Assembly (NCBI GenBank): GCA_937877655.1
Contig: CALFJC010000021.1
Coordinates: 1-6,346 of the forward strand
Source: an uncultured Selenomonadales bacterium
GTDB taxonomy: Bacteria; Bacillota; Negativicutes; Selenomonadales; Selenomonadaceae
Direction of reading: 5' to 3'
DNA length: 6,346 bases
Shown here piece by piece: positions 3,079 through 6,346 of this stretch (its first letter is position 1; every line of letters begins with the position of its first letter). The notes beneath the pieces were generated by a model that did not search any database, was not told where the DNA came from, and was given only the letters and a program-made list of their open reading frames with translations. Made by a program: the position numbers and the translations under genes.

Positions 3079-6000
3079 TTACCCCATATCGCTAAGTTCT
3101 TCGTAGTAGGAACTTTCGGCAGAATCATTGCTACTGCTGATTATTCCCGCCTTGAAGTAATGAACATTGTAGGTTTTTGTGCCAATTCTAATTTTATATG
3201 TCTTTCGCCCTGCTTCATTAGTTTTGAGAATGCCGCATTCGTACCAATCGGCAATAAGTTTGTTCGCGCTTGCAAAGTGCAATTCGTCTTCGAGGATTCT
3301 TTTTAGTTCGGTCGGGTGAAAAGCAACGGCTCCATCGTCGAAAATTTTTCCTGAGCATGTAGTTCCCCAAGTGCCAATTTCGATAGGTTTACCCTTTTCG
3401 TTGCTCGTTTCATCATGCATGAAAGATTTTTCGTGACTGGCAACATAACTACTCAAAGCCGCAAGTGCTCTGCCTGTATCGTCCATTTCCGCAACGGTCG
3501 GCAGGATGTCAACGATAGCCCGCCAATTCCGAATGAAGGACGTTCCGTCAAATTTTTCGACACCGCCCAACATTACTTTGAAGAATTCAAAGGCAACGAG
3601 AGCGGCGGTAACACTTTTCAAGTGCGTTGGTTCATAAGGTTTTGTGGTTGGGTCGCGCCGACTTGCCCGGCGTTGGTATTCCGTAACAATTTCGGGCATG
3701 TGCTCTGTTGCGAATTGAATCCATTGCCGCCCGAAATGCCCAAAATTTTGTTCGGAGAAAATATGAAGTTCGGCGGCAAATTCATCTTCAAAAAGTTTCT
3801 TGACTTCGAGTTGAATCAATCGCTTATAGGCTCCGCGCAGGTCATGTTCCTTTAAAAGCGGACGTTCGCCCGTCATGACTCGCGAGCCGCCGAATTCAAA
3901 AGTTTCTCGCGCATCTCCGTTGCGCTTGTTGGCTTGATTTCCTTTTCCGTCGGCGTAGTTGTAAATGTCGTTCGATAATGCTTCCTCTGCCGCTTTGCCC
4001 TGAATCGTTTCGAGTTCGTCAAGGAACGAAGGCAAATCACAAAAGGCATCGGCAACGACAAGCCGATTTTTATTCGTTGTGGCGAAGGTTCGCTTAAGTT
4101 TTCTAGGGTCGCCGAAAATGCTTGAGGCGAATTTCTGAAGGGCAGTCTTGCCGCTTCCGCTTGTTCCCTGCAAATGGGTTTGCGGGTTCATGATATTAAA
4201 CGGGCGAGCAAGCACAGCTGCCAATGCGGTTCCGAGATACATAGCCGCGACTGCTCCGCCTGCGTTCATGACTTCGACGAATTTTTTTCGCCATAATTCG
4301 GCATCGCCGCGAGTAGCAAGCATTGCCTCAAAGTCAAAACCTGCGCGGCGGACAATATATTCATCGGAGTAAGGATAAACAAAAGTTTTGAAACTGTTAT
4401 CAGTCCAGCCCGTCCGCGAATACGCTTTCATCTCGGTTAAATTCGGGTTCAAGCTGATAATCGCGTTAAGAAAACGACAGAGGATTTTAGGTTCGTCAAT
4501 CAGTGCGCCTGTGCCGGCAAGCGCGATAATTGCTCGCGGGTCGGCAAGGGTCTTGCCTTCAATTTCGGTTTTCAGCCACACGCCGCGCACTAAAATCGCT
4601 ATTTCGTAACTGAAATTGTTCTTCGTTGGTTCCCGAAAAATTCTTGTCGGGAGTAATGGCGTTCGTGTCACACAAATATATTTCGGCTCGTCGCTGTCTT
4701 TTTTAGGCGGAACAATCAGAGTTAGTCCCTTCTCTTCAAAAATGAATTGTTCGGGAACTTTCAATGCAACAGGACAGCCCGCTATCATGTCGGCGGTGGT
4801 AGGTTCTTTTTCTTCAAAGTCATAATCGTCCCGAATCGGAATAACTTTTTTCTTCGACAATTCGTCGGGATGAAGTTGGTACCATTGTCGGCGGGCTTCC
4901 GCTTCGGAGTAGCCAAAACGTTTAGCAATGCCGTGAAGTGTTTCGACATTGAAACTTGAATCGTCAAGAGAATCCCAACGAGTTTGATTTTCCTTTTCGT
5001 TATAACGCGCCGGGTCGCGGCTATTGAAGGCGTCGACAATGTTATACGGAATTCCGATATTTTTACATGCCGACATAACAGCGAGCCAATCAGAATCGGG
5101 CAAATCTGCAGGATTGATAGCGTCAAGCATTAAATCTGCGCGGAATGAATCATAATCACTTCCGAGTTCGGAGAAATTTTTTTCGGGCGTCCGCGCAGAT
5201 TTTTTCACAACGGGAGCGCGGCTCGCGATTTCGTCAAGGATTTTCTGAAAAATATCGTCCGCAACTTCGCCTGAAACAATCGGAGTTTTGGGTTCGCAAG
5301 CGAATACTTTTCCTGTCAAAAGGCAATAGCGCGCCGCCGCCTTGTGGAAAATCTCAAGCTTCGCGTCAATCGTCTTGTCGAAGTACAAAGTCCCGCGACT
5401 GCCGCCGCTATACATGTCAAATTTGCCTTTCGTCGGTTTCAAAAGGAGATGCAAGCCGCTTCCGCTGATAGACTGTTCGCAATAAGTACCGACAGCCGCG
5501 CAGATTTCAAACCACTTTTGAGCATCGGGATTGATGAACTGCCCGTTGTCATCGCGCACATGGTCAAAGTCAAGCAAAGCATAATCGGCGGCTCTGTCAT
5601 GCCCTGTTGTATCGAATCCCGCAAGCCCTTTGACATCGGAACAAATTTTCTGATTATCGGGGTTGCCCCAATCTTTGACGTGCGGAACTTTATCTGCGCC
5701 GACTTCAAAGAATCTCGGTTGAGATAAAAGTTCGTCGGGCAGATTTTCAAGTTTCTGCGCGGGAACTTCTTCAATTTTCGGTTCGGGCGGTTCAATCGTC
5801 GGCGGCGCGGGAACTTCGACTTCGATTGATTCAAGCGGCTTGTCGTTCGCGATAATCGAAACAATTTCTTCACTGCCTTCGCCAATAGGAGCCGATTCAA
5901 CCTGCGCGGAGCCGCCGAATAAACTATCTTCGACGGGAGCCGATTTTTTCTGTCGGGCTTGTCGAATACGGCGAGCCAATTCAATTTGCTCTTCCGAATA

Positions 6001-6297
6001 AAATTTTCCGTCGATAGCAGGGACGAGCGTTCCGTTCTTTGCCCAATCCTTCAGTGTACCGACAGGAATTCCTGTTCTTTTGGAAAATTCGGGGCGTGTC
6101 ATGCCCGGCTTTGCCTTCGGTTTTGAGAGATAAGCGACAATCGCTTCGCCATCGGCGTCCGTAAAAATGTAATTTCCCTTCTCGTCTTTCGCGGGCGAAA
6201 TGACGCCCGCTTGAATCATCGCAGGGAGATATTTACGGAATGTCGTTCTATCGAATTTATATTTTGCGGAAAGTCCGCGTTGAGTGTATTTTTCCAT
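3079..6297 (-). CDS. Primase-helicase replication protein (HTH + AEP primase + PriCT-like + DUF927 ATPase), 1072 aa
   Basis: This is a single-chain replication initiator. Residues 1-60 form a helical DNA-binding-like unit. Residues 66-112 resemble a MerR/excisionase helix-turn-helix (MTRPEFSKRTGIPVGTLKDW). An acidic, proline-rich linker follows (120-185). Residues 195-335 fit an archaeo-eukaryotic primase: the D243-F-D245 metal motif, SGSGLH at 278-283 and E315 in KLEIFH. Residues 384-462 look like a PriCT domain. Residues 515-830 fit a DUF927 helicase, with Walker A GTSGSGKT at 711-718 and Walker B LPSFLDE at 755-761. The C-terminus (about 985-1050) looks like a winged helix and could bind iterons. 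Primer synthesis and unwinding in one protein recall P4 alpha. The ATG at 6297 has AAAAGGAG 9 nt upstream, and its first 41 nt overlap the small ORF that starts at 181. Domains are strong; origin binding is inferred from the adjacent iterons. Confidence 0.93.
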   Translation of the reverse strand: MEKYTQRGLSAKYKFDRTTFRKYLPAMIQAGVISPAKDEKGNYIFTDADGEAIVAYLSKPKAKPGMTRPEFSKRTGIPVGTLKDWAKNGTLVPAIDGKFYSEEQIELARRIRQARQKKSAPVEDSLFGGSAQVESAPIGEGSEEIVSIIANDKPLESIEVEVPAPPTIEPPEPKIEEVPAQKLENLPDELLSQPRFFEVGADKVPHVKDWGNPDNQKICSDVKGLAGFDTTGHDRAADYALLDFDHVRDDNGQFINPDAQKWFEICAAVGTYCEQSISGSGLHLLLKPTKGKFDMYSGGSRGTLYFDKTIDAKLEIFHKAAARYCLLTGKVFACEPKTPIVSGEVADDIFQKILDEIASRAPVVKKSARTPEKNFSELGSDYDSFRADLMLDAINPADLPDSDWLAVMSACKNIGIPYNIVDAFNSRDPARYNEKENQTRWDSLDDSSFNVETLHGIAKRFGYSEAEARRQWYQLHPDELSKKKVIPIRDDYDFEEKEPTTADMIAGCPVALKVPEQFIFEEKGLTLIVPPKKDSDEPKYICVTRTPLLPTRIFREPTKNNFSYEIAILVRGVWLKTEIEGKTLADPRAIIALAGTGALIDEPKILCRFLNAIISLNPNLTEMKAYSRTGWTDNSFKTFVYPYSDEYIVRRAGFDFEAMLATRGDAELWRKKFVEVMNAGGAVAAMYLGTALAAVLARPFNIMNPQTHLQGTSGSGKTALQKFASSIFGDPRKLKRTFATTNKNRLVVADAFCDLPSFLDELETIQGKAAEEALSNDIYNYADGKGNQANKRNGDARETFEFGGSRVMTGERPLLKEHDLRGAYKRLIQLEVKKLFEDEFAAELHIFSEQNFGHFGRQWIQFATEHMPEIVTEYQRRASRRDPTTKPYEPTHLKSVTAALVAFEFFKVMLGGVEKFDGTSFIRNWRAIVDILPTVAEMDDTGRALAALSSYVASHEKSFMHDETSNEKGKPIEIGTWGTTCSGKIFDDGAVAFHPTELKRILEDELHFASANKLIADWYECGILKTNEAGRKTYKIRIGTKTYNVHYFKAGIISSSNDSAESSYYEELSDMG

Positions 6298-6346
6298 TTT
6301 TTTTACTCCTTTTCGGGGGTTTTACAATGCCCCGCCGAATTAAGGA
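6292..6346. repeat. Terminal direct repeat, right copy (circular junction)
   Basis: This is an exact copy of bases 1-55. On the minus strand it supplies the AAAAGGAGT ribosome binding site, an A8 spacer and the ATG of the primase-helicase. Read on through the left end of the window, it joins that gene to its upstream small ORF. Confidence 0.93.

Noticed and set aside
2934..3111. Plus-strand short ORF near AAGGAG at 2934-2939
   Set aside because: The ATG at 2966 is about 26 nt beyond the ribosome-binding-like sequence, the peptide (about 46 codons) is made of translated iterons, and no convincing plus-strand promoter precedes it.
2769..3128. Minus-strand ORF of 119 codons over the origin
   Set aside because: Its CSQCSQ and TLGTLG runs are simply translated iterons, and it overlaps the end of the primase gene in another frame.
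5439..5984. Minus-strand ORF of 181 codons within the primase gene
   Set aside because: It is in a different frame of the primase linker and AEP region, rich in Arg/Pro/Asn as expected from a shifted frame, with no ribosome binding site.

Overview
The window reads as the linear form of a small circular mobile replicon. Bases 1-55 are repeated exactly at 6292-6346, so the natural unit is a circle of 6,291 bp (6346 minus 55). The overlap is odd-numbered and equals a common final assembler k-mer, which fits a circle cut open at an arbitrary point. Strong AGGAGG-type ribosome binding sites, moderate GC and the relationships of the proteins point to a Firmicutes-type host, perhaps Negativicutes or Clostridia. 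The host is inference only. No rRNA, tRNA, CRISPR, relaxase, capsid, terminase or drug-resistance gene is visible.

All convincing genes lie on the minus strand. In transcription order around the circle they are: (1) a 71-codon unknown ORF starting at 181 and crossing the junction, overlapping (2) a 1072-residue primase-helicase (6297-3079). That enzyme joins N-terminal helix-turn-helix modules, an archaeo-eukaryotic-type primase, a PriCT-like module and a DUF927-type ATPase. (3) A 390-bp noncoding region (2687-3078) carries twelve TGTTCYCA-type iterons in two orientations with large-scale dyad symmetry and is the probable replication origin. (4) A RusA-type Holliday junction resolvase (2686-2315) follows. 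(5) A Bro-N/antirepressor-like ORF (2306-1692) is threaded with hairpins and may be degenerate. (6) A tyrosine recombinase (1585-623) is driven by a near-consensus promoter. (7) A ribbon-helix-helix protein (611-363) is translationally close-coupled to it and is followed by a strong hairpin terminator at 302-347.

The gene set is self-consistent. The recombinase would integrate and excise the circle, and the RHH protein would act as repressor or directionality factor. The primase-helicase would recognise the iterons and start theta-type replication, as the alpha protein does in phage P4, and RusA would resolve replication or recombination intermediates. The control logic appears packed into DNA that does two jobs. 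An iteron pair doubles as the primase transcript terminator, iterons overlap the likely rusA promoter, a hairpin abuts the primase ribosome binding site inside the small upstream ORF, and paired TTGTCGRYAA sites sit on the likely operon promoter. With no packaging or conjugation genes, the element is best described as a minimal integrative/episomal replicon or a phage-satellite-like element. Whether it belongs to a described family cannot be decided from sequence alone.
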